DNA from: Bacilli bacterium
GTDB taxonomy: Bacteria > Bacillota_I > Bacilli_A > MAG-NZ
Assembly (NCBI GenBank): GCA_018401215.1
Contig: JAGYLA010000001.1
Coordinates: 78,657 to 142,656, forward strand
Length of the DNA: 64,000 nt
Direction: 5' to 3'
Shown: in pieces, positions 32,370 through 40,626 of the stretch
Position numbering within the stretch: position 1 is the first letter of the stretch
Layout: each line of letters begins with the position of its first letter
Notes under the pieces: generated by a model
What the model saw: the letters and a program-made list of their open reading frames with translations, nothing else
Told to the model about the DNA's origin: nothing
The model's database searches: none
Position numbers and translations under genes: made by a program

Positions 32370-33602
32370 AGCATGGTTTTTGATTGGGTTTAGTCTGCGC
32401 CGTAAAATCTTCCGAAAGTCCTTTTTCATCTCCAATGCTGTCATCATTTTAGTGATTTCGGTGTTAGCAAATTTGGATCAAATCATTTCTTGTTTGATTC
32501 TGAGGACGCGACAGTCTACACCGTGTATTATGCCGATGAGTTTGATAACAAATATGAAGACTTGTTTCGAGTCTCCTTGAATGGTCAAGTGGAACAAGGT
32601 GTGACGGTGATTGGTTCACTCAACCCTGTGATTGGAAGTGACGATGAATTGATTGTCTCGTTGACGAGTGATTTTACAGCGACGGTTGAGAGTAACACTT
32701 CGATTCCGGCCTTAACTTATAATTCGATTGTTCAAACACTGAATCAAATTAAATTGATTGAGGTGAGTGAACAGTACAGTCTAAGCACCAACGAGGTGAT
32801 GCGCTTGTCGACCCCCGTGATGATTAATCGTGCGATTACGGTGGAGGAAGTCACTTCAGAAGAAGATTTATTGATTGACCAAGGCGTTGCGTATGCGATC
32901 ACGGTTCCATTGTTTTTGGCGTTGGTGTTCGTAATTCAAATGGTTGGGATGGAAATCTTTGAAGAAAAGTCGACCAAAAGTACCGAGATTATTTTATCGA
33001 ACGTCACACCTCAGGAACATCTGATCGCAAAAATTGCCTCGTCGAACATGTATAGTTGGATCCAGTTTTTCTTATTTTTTGTCTATGGGTTATTGGGATT
33101 CACGAGTCGGTCTTTGATTGAATCGGTGGCGGGAGAAGCAACAGCGATTGACGTTAGCATCTTTGTTGATAGTGTGTTAGAAGTCATCCCAGTGGTGTTG
33201 GTGTTATACATTATGACCAACATCATTTACTCGATCATTATGGCAGTGCTTGCGGCAACGGCATACGAGATGGAAGACTTTCAAAAAATCATTTCTCCAT
33301 TGATGATTACCATGGTGGTTGGATTTTATATTGGATTGTTTACGATCTTTGTTCCAGAAACAACGTTTGCGTTGATCATGGCGCACATTCCACTCTTTAG
33401 TTTGATGATTGCCCCCGCCTTATGGGTCGCTGGCGTGCTTCAGTGGTGGAATATTGGTATTATAGTAGTAATCCAAGCAGCGACCATTTACTTGCTGTAT
33501 CGATATGGAGCTGCATCCTACAAACAAGCTATTTTGGATTATTCCGGCCAAGGAGTATTTCAACGTTTGTGGAAAATATTACGAGGAAAGCAAGCCGCAT
33601 GA
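32356..33602 (+). pseudogene. ABC-2 type permease, NatB-like, one frameshift near the 5' end
   Basis: Membrane partner of the preceding ATPase. Starts at ATG 32356 with one membrane helix (VIILVISVLANL), then a frame change near 32487 after QIIS; it continues as FDSEDATVYTVYYADEFDNKY. The rest of 370 residues is intact: a large extracytoplasmic domain and about six C-terminal helices. NatAB of Bacillus exports Na+, but this fold also serves drug and lipid exporters, so the substrate is open. It overlaps the rhodanese gene by ATGA. Confidence 0.78.
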
Positions 33603-33940
33603 TCAACGAAGTTACCGTTCAAGAGTTGAATCAACTACTACCCACATCGCCAATCATCATTGACATTCGCGAACCGCACGAACTGTTTACGGGGTTTATC
33701 CCCGGAGTGGTAAACATCCCGATGATGACACTTGCGTTAAACCATGAAGACTACATGAAGCCTGATCAAACCATTTACATCGTGTGTGAACATGGGGTGC
33801 GAAGTGTTCAGTTGATTGAAGTCTTTGCGGCGATGTATCCTAAGATGATTAATGTCACTGGGGGCACGGAACTGTATGCAAGATTCTTTCCCCTTGATCA
33901 ATTCAATGAAGAAGGAGAATATCATGGCAATCGAATATAG
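33599..33940 (+). CDS. Rhodanese-like sulfurtransferase, single domain
   Basis: 113 residues. IIDIREPHELFTGFIPGVVNIPM is followed by the active loop CEHGVRS with the sulfur-carrying Cys near residue 65. No signal peptide. It is translationally coupled to the permease (ATGA) and overlaps the thioredoxin gene by 17 bases, so sulfur transfer and thiol reduction are co-expressed. Confidence 0.88.
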   Translation: MINEVTVQELNQLLPTSPIIIDIREPHELFTGFIPGVVNIPMMTLALNHEDYMKPDQTIYIVCEHGVRSVQLIEVFAAMYPKMINVTGGTELYARFFPLDQFNEEGEYHGNRI

Positions 33941-34232
33941 TGATCAAGCGAATTATTTAAGTAAGTTAGACAAAGGAGTTGGCTTGTTGGTGTTTTATGC
34001 TGACTGGTGTGGCCCTTGTAAGATGTTGCATCCAGAACTAGAAAAACTCGATGCAGATGGCGTACGCATTGTCAAAGTAAATAGTGACACCAATCCATCA
34101 CTGATGATGGAATTTGGGTTGTCTGGTGTTCCGTCAATGATTTTATTTAAAGATGGATTACCACAAGAAAAAACGAGTGGATATCGACCAAAAGCCCAGT
34201 TGGAACAGTGGCTTTCTAAGTTTGCAGGATAA
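33924..34232 (+). CDS. Thioredoxin
   Basis: 102 residues, cytoplasmic, with the active site WCGPC near residue 30 and the cis-Pro loop GVPSMILF near 72. GAAGGAGA lies 6 bases before ATG 33924. It starts within the rhodanese gene. It may be a specialised thioredoxin for this operon, or the general one; no thioredoxin reductase is in the window. Confidence 0.93.
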   Translation: MAIEYSDQANYLSKLDKGVGLLVFYADWCGPCKMLHPELEKLDADGVRIVKVNSDTNPSLMMEFGLSGVPSMILFKDGLPQEKTSGYRPKAQLEQWLSKFAG

Positions 34233-34235
34233 CCG

Positions 34236-34691
34236 ATGAAGAACGCTTCTCATGAGTTATTGAACCAAATGTTGGTTGAAACCTTTAATCAAATTTTGGT
34301 GTTGCAAGAAACGTTCATCAACCAGCATGCCGAATTGTCTGTGACGATGAATGAAGTGCACGTAATGGAAGCGATTGAGCGCTTTGGCTCTCCAACCATG
34401 GCACAAGTCTCACAATACATGCTAGTAACCCCAGGAACATTATCAACGTCAATCAAACGCTTGGAAAAAAAAGGATACGTGACGCGACGTCAAAACACCG
34501 AAGACCGCCGAGTGTATCATTTGTCGATTACTGCGCAAGCATCAAAGGTCCTCGCAATTCATCAAGACTTTCATCAACGGATGATTGAGGGCATCTTGAA
34601 TCATCCGGAAGTCGATTTACAAAGTGTCTTTCATACAATCAAAGTGCTCTTGGAATTTTTTGAGACATTAAAAAAGGAATATGCGAAATAG
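34236..34691 (+). CDS. MarR family transcriptional regulator
   Basis: 151-residue winged-helix repressor. HTH segment TMAQVSQYMLVTPGTLSTSIKRLEKKGYV and wing TEDRRVYHLSIT are typical. It contains no cysteine, so cysteine oxidation cannot be its signal. It begins 4 bases after thioredoxin, as last gene of the NatAB operon and just upstream of a MATE exporter, so it may regulate either. Confidence 0.9.
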   Translation: MKNASHELLNQMLVETFNQILVLQETFINQHAELSVTMNEVHVMEAIERFGSPTMAQVSQYMLVTPGTLSTSIKRLEKKGYVTRRQNTEDRRVYHLSITAQASKVLAIHQDFHQRMIEGILNHPEVDLQSVFHTIKVLLEFFETLKKEYAK

Positions 34692-34703
34692 CATATTTTT
34701 TTT
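34678..34703 (+). terminator. Terminator after marR
   Basis: AATATGC / GCATATT stem, 6-base loop containing part of the stop codon, then eight T. Confidence 0.85.
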
Positions 34704-34711
34704 GGTATGAT
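34703..34711 (+). promoter_or_regulatory. Extended -10 promoter for the MATE gene
   Basis: TGGTATGAT, an extended -10, overlaps the end of the marR terminator T tract. ATG 34724 is 12 bases downstream, giving a leader of about 6 bases. Confidence 0.5.
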
Positions 34712-34723
34712 ACTTCGTAGAGA

Positions 34724-36100
34724 ATGAAGATAAAACAATGGTTGGGCGATGCCGCCTTTTATCAACGACTGTTCGCGTTGAGTGTCCCGCTTGTGCTTCA
34801 GCAACTGATCACAGCAAGCATTCAAATTGTCGATAACGTGATGGTTGGTCAATTAGGAGAAACAGCGATTGGCGCCGTTGGCGTTGTCAATCAGTTGTTT
34901 TTTGTTGTGATTATTTCGTCATTTGGTGTGATGTCAGGGTCAACGATATACATGGCACAGTATTTCGGTGCCAAAAACAAAGACAAACTCCAACAAACCT
35001 TTCATTTTACGATTCTTGCTGCCCTTGCGGTGGGGGTTGTGGCGTTTGTCTTGTTTTCCTTTGCCGATGCATTGTTGATTGGTGTGTTTACACAAAACGT
35101 AGAGACAACAGCACTGGCTCAAGACTATATCGCAATCATTCGATTTGGTTTGTTTGCCTTTGCGGTATCGATTGCGATTTCGAGTAGTTTGCGCGTCGTG
35201 GGGATCACGAAACCCATTTTATGGATTTCTGTCATTACAATTATTCTTAATACTATTCTTAATGCCATCTTGATTTTTGGGTTGTTTGGGGTTCCGGCCT
35301 TTGGTGTGGTTGGTGCAGCCATTGCGACGTTGATTGCACGGGTTGTGGAAGCACTCTTATCGTTATGGTACTTAATGAAACGTCAAACAATCTTTAAATT
35401 GCAGTTGCGAAAACTGTTACAAATTGAATTTAGTGTGGCAAAAGCTGTTGTGATCATTGGGTTGCCATTATTATTGAATGAGTTTTTATGGAGCATGGGG
35501 CAAACAACTTACTTGTATGCTTACTCCACAAGAGGGGACAGTGCGTTAGCGGCGATGAATGTGACCAACACGATCTCGCAAATTACGTTTGTCATGTTTC
35601 AAGCCATCGGGACTGCTGCCGCTGTCTTTGTGGGCAACAAGCTTGGAGAAAATTCGCTAGAGGAAGCAGAACTCAATGCCAAGCGGTTAATCTTTATTGC
35701 AACGATGATTGCAGTCATCGTTGGGCTGATTCAATTTGGCTTAAGTTTTTATGTTTTGGATTTGTATAGTGTGTCTGAGGTCACCAAACAAGCGGCACAA
35801 TTTAACATTCGTGTGAATTCCCTATTTGTTCCACTGTATACAATGAATGTAACAATCTTTTTTATCATTCGCTCTGGTGGCGATACGGTAAGTACGTTCT
35901 TAATGGACTCTGGATTCATGTGGGTTGTTGCGGTTCCGGTAGCATTAGCCTTAGCGTTTTTTACAACGTTGCCCATTACCATCATGTTCTTATTGATTCA
36001 AGGAACCGAGTTTTTGAAAGTTGCATTTGCGTTTAACCGGTTCTTTCAACGCCGCTGGATAAAAAATCTAGCATCGACTCCGGACGCGTTAACGCTGTAA
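34724..36100 (+). CDS. MATE family efflux transporter
   Basis: 458 residues with 12 predicted helices in two pseudo-symmetric halves. ALSVPLVLQQLITASIQIVDNVMVG at the N terminus and GVFGxxAFGVVGAAIATLIAR-like sequence in the first half are typical. MATE proteins exchange drugs or organic cations for Na+ or H+. The predicted transcript has a very short leader and no clear ribosome-binding site. Confidence 0.92.
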   Translation: MKIKQWLGDAAFYQRLFALSVPLVLQQLITASIQIVDNVMVGQLGETAIGAVGVVNQLFFVVIISSFGVMSGSTIYMAQYFGAKNKDKLQQTFHFTILAALAVGVVAFVLFSFADALLIGVFTQNVETTALAQDYIAIIRFGLFAFAVSIAISSSLRVVGITKPILWISVITIILNTILNAILIFGLFGVPAFGVVGAAIATLIARVVEALLSLWYLMKRQTIFKLQLRKLLQIEFSVAKAVVIIGLPLLLNEFLWSMGQTTYLYAYSTRGDSALAAMNVTNTISQITFVMFQAIGTAAAVFVGNKLGENSLEEAELNAKRLIFIATMIAVIVGLIQFGLSFYVLDLYSVSEVTKQAAQFNIRVNSLFVPLYTMNVTIFFIIRSGGDTVSTFLMDSGFMWVVAVPVALALAFFTTLPITIMFLLIQGTEFLKVAFAFNRFFQRRWIKNLASTPDALTL

Positions 36101-36133
36101 AATTGTGATATTCTTGAGTCATAGGAGAATCAT

Positions 36134-36574
36134 GTGAATTATTATATTATCATTTCAATTATTGCGATGTTTGTCGCTCAATTCGCTAAAGTCTTTTCAA
36201 AATATTTTATTCGCCGTGAATGGGATTGGACGGCGATGTTTGCGACGGGTGGAATGCCAAGTTCGCATACCGCGCTTGTGACTGCACTGGCTGTTTCGCT
36301 GGGGATGATTGAAGGCTTTGGTTCAATTTACTTTGCGATTACCTTTGTCTTTGGCATGGTGATTGCCCATGACTCGATGGGCATTCGATTTGAAGCTGGC
36401 AAACACGCAAGTGTACTGAACCGGATTGTCGATGACATCAATGAACTCTTACAAACCAAAGAAGCCCAGGAAAAAAAACTCAAAGACTTGCTTGGACACA
36501 ATCCCATTGAAGTGATTGGTGGGTTCTTGCTTGGAATTATAATTGCCTTGCTTGGATTTTATATCTTCTATTAA
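36134..36574 (+). CDS. Divergent PAP2 family membrane protein (YuiD-like)
   Basis: 146 residues with about four helices. GGMPSSHTALVTALAVSLG and IAHDSMGIRFEAGKHA match the acid-phosphatase/vanadium-peroxidase-related family (DUF212). A phosphatase role on lipid or polyprenyl phosphates is plausible but unproven. GTG 36134 is the start, supported by AGGAGA upstream. Confidence 0.85.
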   Translation: MNYYIIISIIAMFVAQFAKVFSKYFIRREWDWTAMFATGGMPSSHTALVTALAVSLGMIEGFGSIYFAITFVFGMVIAHDSMGIRFEAGKHASVLNRIVDDINELLQTKEAQEKKLKDLLGHNPIEVIGGFLLGIIIALLGFYIFY

Positions 36575-36604
36575 AAAGAACCTACTATTGTAGGTTCTTT
36601 TTAT
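36573..36604. terminator. Bidirectional terminator
   Basis: Perfect 13-bp stem AAAAAGAACCTAC / GTAGGTTCTTTTT with a TATT loop, between the YuiD-like gene and the converging nrnA-like gene. Confidence 0.93.
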
Positions 36605-37521
36605 TTTATTAAGAATTGATCTAATGATTCAATGACCTGAAGCAAAGGTGCCAAGGAAGCACTACGAACCTTGCTTGCGAATTTATGACCTCCACCACCA
36701 AAGGGTGTGAGGAGCTTTTGTAAATCATATTGGTCTGACTGTGCATGCAACACACATTCGTCGTCAAGTTGAACTAGCAAGACGATGATTGACGCTTCTT
36801 CAATGCTGCGTAAAATACTAAACAAATCACTAAATTCAAAGTTATTTTTCTTGATGGTTGCATAATCAATGATCCAGTACGCCAACCCATTCTCGGTGAC
36901 TTGAATCGCTTCACTTGCTTGAAACAATGCTTTGGTTGTTTTGAACTCACGCTTGGTCAATTGATTGACAAGCACTTTGTACGTTGCTCCTTCATCCAGC
37001 AAATAGCCAATTGCTTTCATTGTGGTTTTGGATGTGTAAGGATGCTGTAAGATCGTCGTATCACTCAAGATACCAAACAATAATAAATTGGCAGTTTTTG
37101 GATCCAAACTAAGTGATTCTCGCTCAGCGAGTGTCGCGAGGATTTCACAGGTCGAGGTTGCTGATTCATTGATTATTCCATGGTCATAAAAGACGGATTC
37201 CACCGGATGATGATCGATTAAGATGACAGGATTACCTTCGATTGCTTTGGGATGAATCAATAATTCCTGTTTGGCGGTATCCACGACAATGACGACGCTT
37301 TGCGCCCATTCAGAGTCAACCACTCGTTCAAACGAACCCATCCACCGACTTGTGTCTGAGTGTTCTCCAACGACTTTCACGTGTGAAGTCATTGTTGATT
37401 GCAACATTGCTTGTAAGCCAAATGCGGCGCCCAATGCATCGCCATCAGGATGCAAGTGCGGCACGATGATGACTTGTTTGGCATCCTTACAACGGCGCTG
37501 AATGTCGGTAAATGTTCTCAT
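36601..37521 (-). CDS. DHH-DHHA1 phosphoesterase, NrnA-like (second copy)
   Basis: 306 residues. Motifs HLHPDGDALGA, VIVVDTAKQ, LIDHHPVES and GGGGHKFASKVRS place it in the same family as the gene at 30432-31355, though the two are clearly diverged. The ATG at 37521 is chosen: a TATAAT box lies six bases upstream, inside a possible longer frame that would start at 37557. This predicts a leaderless mRNA. It diverges from the cobalamin riboswitch promoter. Confidence 0.88.
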   Translation of the reverse strand: MRTFTDIQRRCKDAKQVIIVPHLHPDGDALGAAFGLQAMLQSTMTSHVKVVGEHSDTSRWMGSFERVVDSEWAQSVVIVVDTAKQELLIHPKAIEGNPVILIDHHPVESVFYDHGIINESATSTCEILATLAERESLSLDPKTANLLLFGILSDTTILQHPYTSKTTMKAIGYLLDEGATYKVLVNQLTKREFKTTKALFQASEAIQVTENGLAYWIIDYATIKKNNFEFSDLFSILRSIEEASIIVLLVQLDDECVLHAQSDQYDLQKLLTPFGGGGHKFASKVRSASLAPLLQVIESLDQFLIK

Positions 37522-37527
37522 GAAAGT

Positions 37528-37533
37528 ATTATA
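37528..37533 (-). promoter_or_regulatory. -10 box giving a leaderless transcript for the second nrnA-like gene
   Basis: Minus-strand TATAAT ends six bases before the ATG at 37521; no ribosome-binding site can fit between them. Confidence 0.5.
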
Positions 37534-37542
37534 CAACAGTGA

Positions 37543-37572
37543 TTGACCAAACCACATAAGCTTGCGTATAAT
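37543..37572 (+). promoter_or_regulatory. Promoter of the cobalamin-regulated operon
   Basis: TTGACC (37543-37548) and TATAAT (37567-37572) with an 18-base spacer. The expected start point near 37579 coincides with the first base of the riboswitch. Confidence 0.65.
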
Positions 37573-37577
37573 GAATC

Positions 37578-37745
37578 AAGTTTGGTGACTGTTTTTACAG
37601 TCTGAAAAAGGAATTGGGTGCAATGCCCAAGCTGTCCCAGCAACCGTAACATGGACGAAGACACATAAACCACTGCGTAACCCGCGGGAAGGGGTGTCCA
37701 AGGATGAAGTGGAGCCGGTAGACTTGCCAATCGACGTTTGATGTC
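37578..37745 (+). promoter_or_regulatory. Cobalamin riboswitch aptamer
   Basis: Conserved blocks occur in order: GGAATTGGGTGCAATGCCC, then GCTGTCCCAGCAACCGTAAC (the B12 box core), AACCACTG, GCGGGAAGG, and AGCCGGTAGACTTGCC. This matches the adenosylcobalamin class. It lies upstream of two genes for a putative B12 uptake system and is followed by an intrinsic terminator, so B12 should switch transcription off. Confidence 0.95.
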
Positions 37746-37785
37746 TCCTGGGGATGGGAAATTCATCTTTTTTTGATGATTTTTT

Positions 37786-37820
37786 GTCCACGATTAGTTT
37801 GCGCGTGGACCATTTTTTTT
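37786..37820 (+). terminator. Expression-platform terminator of the cobalamin riboswitch
   Basis: GTCCACG / CGTGGAC stem (37786-37792 and 37804-37810), 11-base loop, then CCA and eight T, ending 26 bases before the lipoprotein ATG. A weaker hairpin with a T tract occurs at 37753-37774. Confidence 0.8.
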
Positions 37821-37846
37821 GGAGACAAGACATATGAGGAGAATGG

Positions 37847-38218
37847 ATGAAACGATTACTTGTCTTGTCGCTATTATTATTTTTGACTGGCTGCATTGTT
37901 CAACCCACCGAAGCCCAGACTTGCATTGTGGTGGACGTCATTTACGCAGAACAATCGGTCGAAGAATCGTTTGAATTGTGTGGGTCCACCAATTTGGTGG
38001 CGGATATTTTGAACGAGCATGCTGACACCTTGCAGTTAGAACTCACGAGTTCTAGTTTTGGTGATTATGTCAGCGGCCTAGTGGGCTATAATTTTGAAAC
38101 TCTCGGGTTGAATTATTTTTGGGAAATCAGTGTCAATGACACAACTGCTGAGGTTGGCATTTCGGAATTGATCGTTGGAACAGATGACCGGTTGTTGTTT
38201 GAAGCGAGTCCGTATTAA
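37847..38218 (+). CDS. DUF4430 lipoprotein (transcobalamin C-domain-like), putative cobalamin binder
   Basis: 123 residues. The signal peptide ends in the lipobox LTGC at about residues 13-16. The rest looks like one DUF4430 domain: NYFWEISVNDT and GISELIVGTDDRLLFE match the family pattern W.I.VNG....G...L..GD...F. DUF4430 resembles the beta domain of transcobalamin and intrinsic factor. Riboswitch control and the adjacent S component support a cell-surface B12-binding role (inference). It contains a conserved-looking Cys pair (CIVV and LCGS). TAATG overlap with the next gene; GAGGAG is the ribosome-binding site. Confidence 0.75.
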   Translation: MKRLLVLSLLLFLTGCIVQPTEAQTCIVVDVIYAEQSVEESFELCGSTNLVADILNEHADTLQLELTSSSFGDYVSGLVGYNFETLGLNYFWEISVNDTTAEVGISELIVGTDDRLLFEASPY

Positions 38219-38718
38219 TGAAAACCGTTAAGGATGTCGTTGTCATTGCCTTTTTATCTTCGCTATTGACCGTCGGCAAGATTTCACTCGCCTCGGTTCC
38301 AAATGTCGAAGTTGTATCGTTTCTATTGATTTTGTATACCGTGGTCTTTGGCTGGCGATATGGCGCACTCACAGCGATTGTGTTTGCGACGATTGAGATC
38401 TTAATTTGGGGCGTTGGACTATGGACGGTCGGGTATTACTTTGTTTGGCCGTTGCTAGTCTTACTTGCTGCGATCTTGCCAAAAACCTTACAAAACATTT
38501 TTGGGTACACGATTCTAAGCGGTGGTTTTGGTTTGTCGTTTGGGTTGTTGTTTGCAATCTACACTGCACCGCTGACGAATGTGTCAATTTGGGTGTATTG
38601 GTTGAATGGCATCATGTTTGATGTGGTGCATATGATTGGTAACGTGGTCGTTATGGTTGTGTTGTATGTGCCAACACGCCGGGCATTAGAGTTTGTCGAA
38701 GAGCGACTTCAACGCTAA
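38218..38718 (+). CDS. ECF transporter S component, predicted cobalamin-specific
   Basis: 166 residues with about five to six helices. It has the pattern of ECF substrate-capture proteins: LSSLLTVGKISLASVPNVEVVSFL near the N terminus, then GWRYGALTAIVFATIEI. Such subunits use a shared EcfAAT energising module, which is not in this window. Cobalamin specificity is inferred from the riboswitch and the DUF4430 partner. Confidence 0.78.
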   Translation: MKTVKDVVVIAFLSSLLTVGKISLASVPNVEVVSFLLILYTVVFGWRYGALTAIVFATIEILIWGVGLWTVGYYFVWPLLVLLAAILPKTLQNIFGYTILSGGFGLSFGLLFAIYTAPLTNVSIWVYWLNGIMFDVVHMIGNVVVMVVLYVPTRRALEFVEERLQR

Positions 38719-38750
38719 AAAAAATGGGTGAGATTCACCCATTTGATTTA
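38717..38750. terminator. Terminator between the ECF S component and cspA
   Basis: Perfect 10-bp stem AAATGGGTGA / TCACCCATTT with a 3-base loop. The long A run on the left makes it strongest for cspA on the minus strand. Confidence 0.88.
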
Positions 38751-38754
38751 AGCA

Positions 38755-38952
38755 TTACGCTTTTCTGATTTGTGTTGCTTGAGGTCCACGGTCGTTCACT
38801 TCGATTTCGAAGGAAACAGCTTGACCTTCATCTAAAGACTTATATCCATCTTCCATGATGTTTGAGAAATGTGCAAACACTTCACGACCATCATCAGCGG
38901 TGATAAATCCGTAACCTTTCTCAGAGTTAAACCATTTTACAGTTCCGTTCAT
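38755..38952 (-). CDS. Cold shock protein, CspA family
   Basis: 65-residue OB-fold RNA chaperone. RNP1 KGYGFI and RNP2 VFAHF motifs are both intact in [18 protein letters not shown] and [15 protein letters not shown] is about 12 bases from the ATG, a rather wide spacing. Alone on the minus strand with its own promoter and terminator. Confidence 0.97.
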   Translation of the reverse strand: MNGTVKWFNSEKGYGFITADDGREVFAHFSNIMEDGYKSLDEGQAVSFEIEVNDRGPQATQIRKA

Positions 38953-38986
38953 TACGTTTTGTTTCTCCTTAATTTAAACTATAGTC

Positions 38987-39014
38987 ATTATATAGTGAAA
39001 ATGCTAAAATACAA
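38987..39014 (-). promoter_or_regulatory. Promoter of the cold shock gene
   Basis: Minus-strand TTGTAT (39009-39014) and TATAAT (38987-38992), spaced 16 bases. Confidence 0.55.
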
Positions 39015-39084
39015 TGTATTTACAACAATTTTTTACTTTTTTTGACAATAATAACGTTTTTATTTTGTTTTTGAGGTTATTTTA

Positions 39085-39591
39085 ATGCCTTTACTTATGG
39101 ATGGAGCGGCAATGCAGCGAAGTATTAAGCGGATTGCCCATGAAATCATCGAACAACATCAACAAGTCGATCAAATGCTGCTTTTGGGGATTCAAACCCG
39201 AGGCGTTTTTTTAGCGCAGCGGATTGCAAAAGAATTGTTTGAGATTGATGGGTCAAACGTCGAAGTGGAATCGATTGACGTCAAACCATTTCGTGACGAT
39301 TTGACCGAGAAACCAGCCATGCAATTACCCCATGTGTCAACCAAAGACAAGCAAGTCATCTTGATTGATGATGTGTTGTTTACCGGTCGCACACTACGCG
39401 CCGCGATGGATGCGGTCATTGCGATGGGTCGACCAACCCGTATTCAATGCGCGGTATTGATTGACCGAGGGCATCGAGAATTGCCCGTCACCGCAAATTT
39501 TATTGGCAAAAATATTGCGACCAAACGCAGTGAACGCGTCTTCGTGCAATTGGTGGAACAAGATGGAGTGGACCGTGTTGAGCTCGATTGA
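39085..39591 (+). CDS. pyrR: PyrR bifunctional regulator / uracil phosphoribosyltransferase
   Basis: 168 residues with the PRPP motif VILIDDVLFTGRTLRAAMDA near residue 95. In Bacillus PyrR binds leader RNAs of pyr genes with UMP and promotes attenuation; it also has weak UPRTase activity. Here it is not next to any pyr gene, and upp at 12807 already supplies UPRT. GAGGT precedes ATG 39085. The 3' end overlaps the Smr gene. Confidence 0.9.
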   Translation: MPLLMDGAAMQRSIKRIAHEIIEQHQQVDQMLLLGIQTRGVFLAQRIAKELFEIDGSNVEVESIDVKPFRDDLTEKPAMQLPHVSTKDKQVILIDDVLFTGRTLRAAMDAVIAMGRPTRIQCAVLIDRGHRELPVTANFIGKNIATKRSERVFVQLVEQDGVDRVELD

Positions 39592-39916
39592 CCGCGTCAT
39601 TTCAATGCTTACCATGAAACGTTTGCCGGTCACGATGTCAATGGAGCAGTTTGCTGCATTTTCTGAGGTCCGTTTTGAAATCGACATTCATGAGATGTTT
39701 GTTGATGAAGCACTAACGTTGCTGCGTAATATTGTGAAACACTGTCCCAAGCAATTAGAACAAATCTATGTGATTCATGGATACCGTTCTGGTCAAGCAT
39801 TACAACAAGCACTAACCGTAAGTAATTTACGTTCAAAACGAATTCGATCCGTGCATCCAGCGATGAATCCTGGCATCTCAGTAATCGAATTCAAAAGTGA
39901 GGAAAATCATGGGTAG
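39575..39916 (+). CDS. Smr (small MutS-related) domain protein
   Basis: About 113 residues. The core EIDIHEMFVDEALTLLRNIV and IYVIHGYRSGQALQQAL matches the Smr fold: the DxH in place of LDLHG, and HGxGxG degenerated to HGYRSG. The family has nicking or RNA-cleaving endonuclease activity; the altered glycine loop leaves activity uncertain. GTG 39575 is proposed as start because GGAG lies 6 bases upstream, inside pyrR; ATG 39605 is the alternative. Overlaps YebC at the 3' end. Confidence 0.7.
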   Translation: MLSSIDRVISMLTMKRLPVTMSMEQFAAFSEVRFEIDIHEMFVDEALTLLRNIVKHCPKQLEQIYVIHGYRSGQALQQALTVSNLRSKRIRSVHPAMNPGISVIEFKSEENHG

Positions 39917-40625
39917 AGCGTTTGAAGTCCGCAAAGCATCAATGATGAAAACTGGTGCGGCGAAAGCCAAACTGTATTCAAAATTTGGCAAAGAAATTTA
40001 TATGGCAGCAAAAAACGGGGGACCGAACATTGAAGCCAATACTGAATTAAAACGCTTGATCGAACGAGCAAAAAAAAATCAAGTACCGGGAGATGTGATC
40101 GCCCGCAACATCGACAAAGCTACATCGAATGCGGTCGATAACTATACTTTTTATCGATATGAAGGATTTGGTCCAGGTGGCGCCCAGTTGATTGTCGATT
40201 GTTTGAGTGACAACGTGAACCGCACCGTCACAGAAGTGCGAAATTGCTTTACCAAAACCGATGGCAAACTTGGTGTCAATGGCTCCGTCATTCATGGGTT
40301 TGATCACTTGGCAGTTGTGAGTGTTGCCAACGTCGAGGAAGAGGATGTGCTCGATGCGTTATTTACCCAAGACATCGATATTGATGACGTAGAAACAGAA
40401 GCAGAGATGACCACGATTTATGCTGCTGCCGAACAATTACATAAAGTCACGCAAATCATTCAAGATTCGTTTTCAGAAGCAGAATTGTTGCATGAAGAAC
40501 AAACATATTTGGCTCAAACATTGATTACCCTTAATGAAGGGGAAGCAACTGCATTTGAGAAACTGCTCAATATGTTAGAAGACTGTGAAGACGTTCAGCG
40601 GGTATATCATAACGTGAAAGCGTAA
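39909..40625 (+). CDS. YebC/PmpR family DNA-binding regulatory protein
   Basis: 238 residues with the family start MGRAFEVRKASMMKTGAAKAKLYSKFGKEI and the ERAKKNQVPGDVIARNIDKA segment. YebC-type proteins were described as transcription regulators and more recently linked with translation of difficult proline stretches. GAGG lies about 9 bases before ATG 39909, which overlaps the end of the Smr gene. Confidence 0.94.
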   Translation: MGRAFEVRKASMMKTGAAKAKLYSKFGKEIYMAAKNGGPNIEANTELKRLIERAKKNQVPGDVIARNIDKATSNAVDNYTFYRYEGFGPGGAQLIVDCLSDNVNRTVTEVRNCFTKTDGKLGVNGSVIHGFDHLAVVSVANVEEEDVLDALFTQDIDIDDVETEAEMTTIYAAAEQLHKVTQIIQDSFSEAELLHEEQTYLAQTLITLNEGEATAFEKLLNMLEDCEDVQRVYHNVKA

Positions 40626-40626
40626 T

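Noticed and set aside
39042..39066. TTGACA at 39042 as a -35 box for pyrR
   Set aside because: No acceptable -10 box occurs at a 15-19 base spacing; a TAAAAT at 39005 is an equally weak alternative.
38953..39084. PyrR-binding attenuator in the pyrR leader
   Set aside because: No sequence resembling the conserved PyrR binding loop and no terminator hairpin is present in this AT-rich leader.
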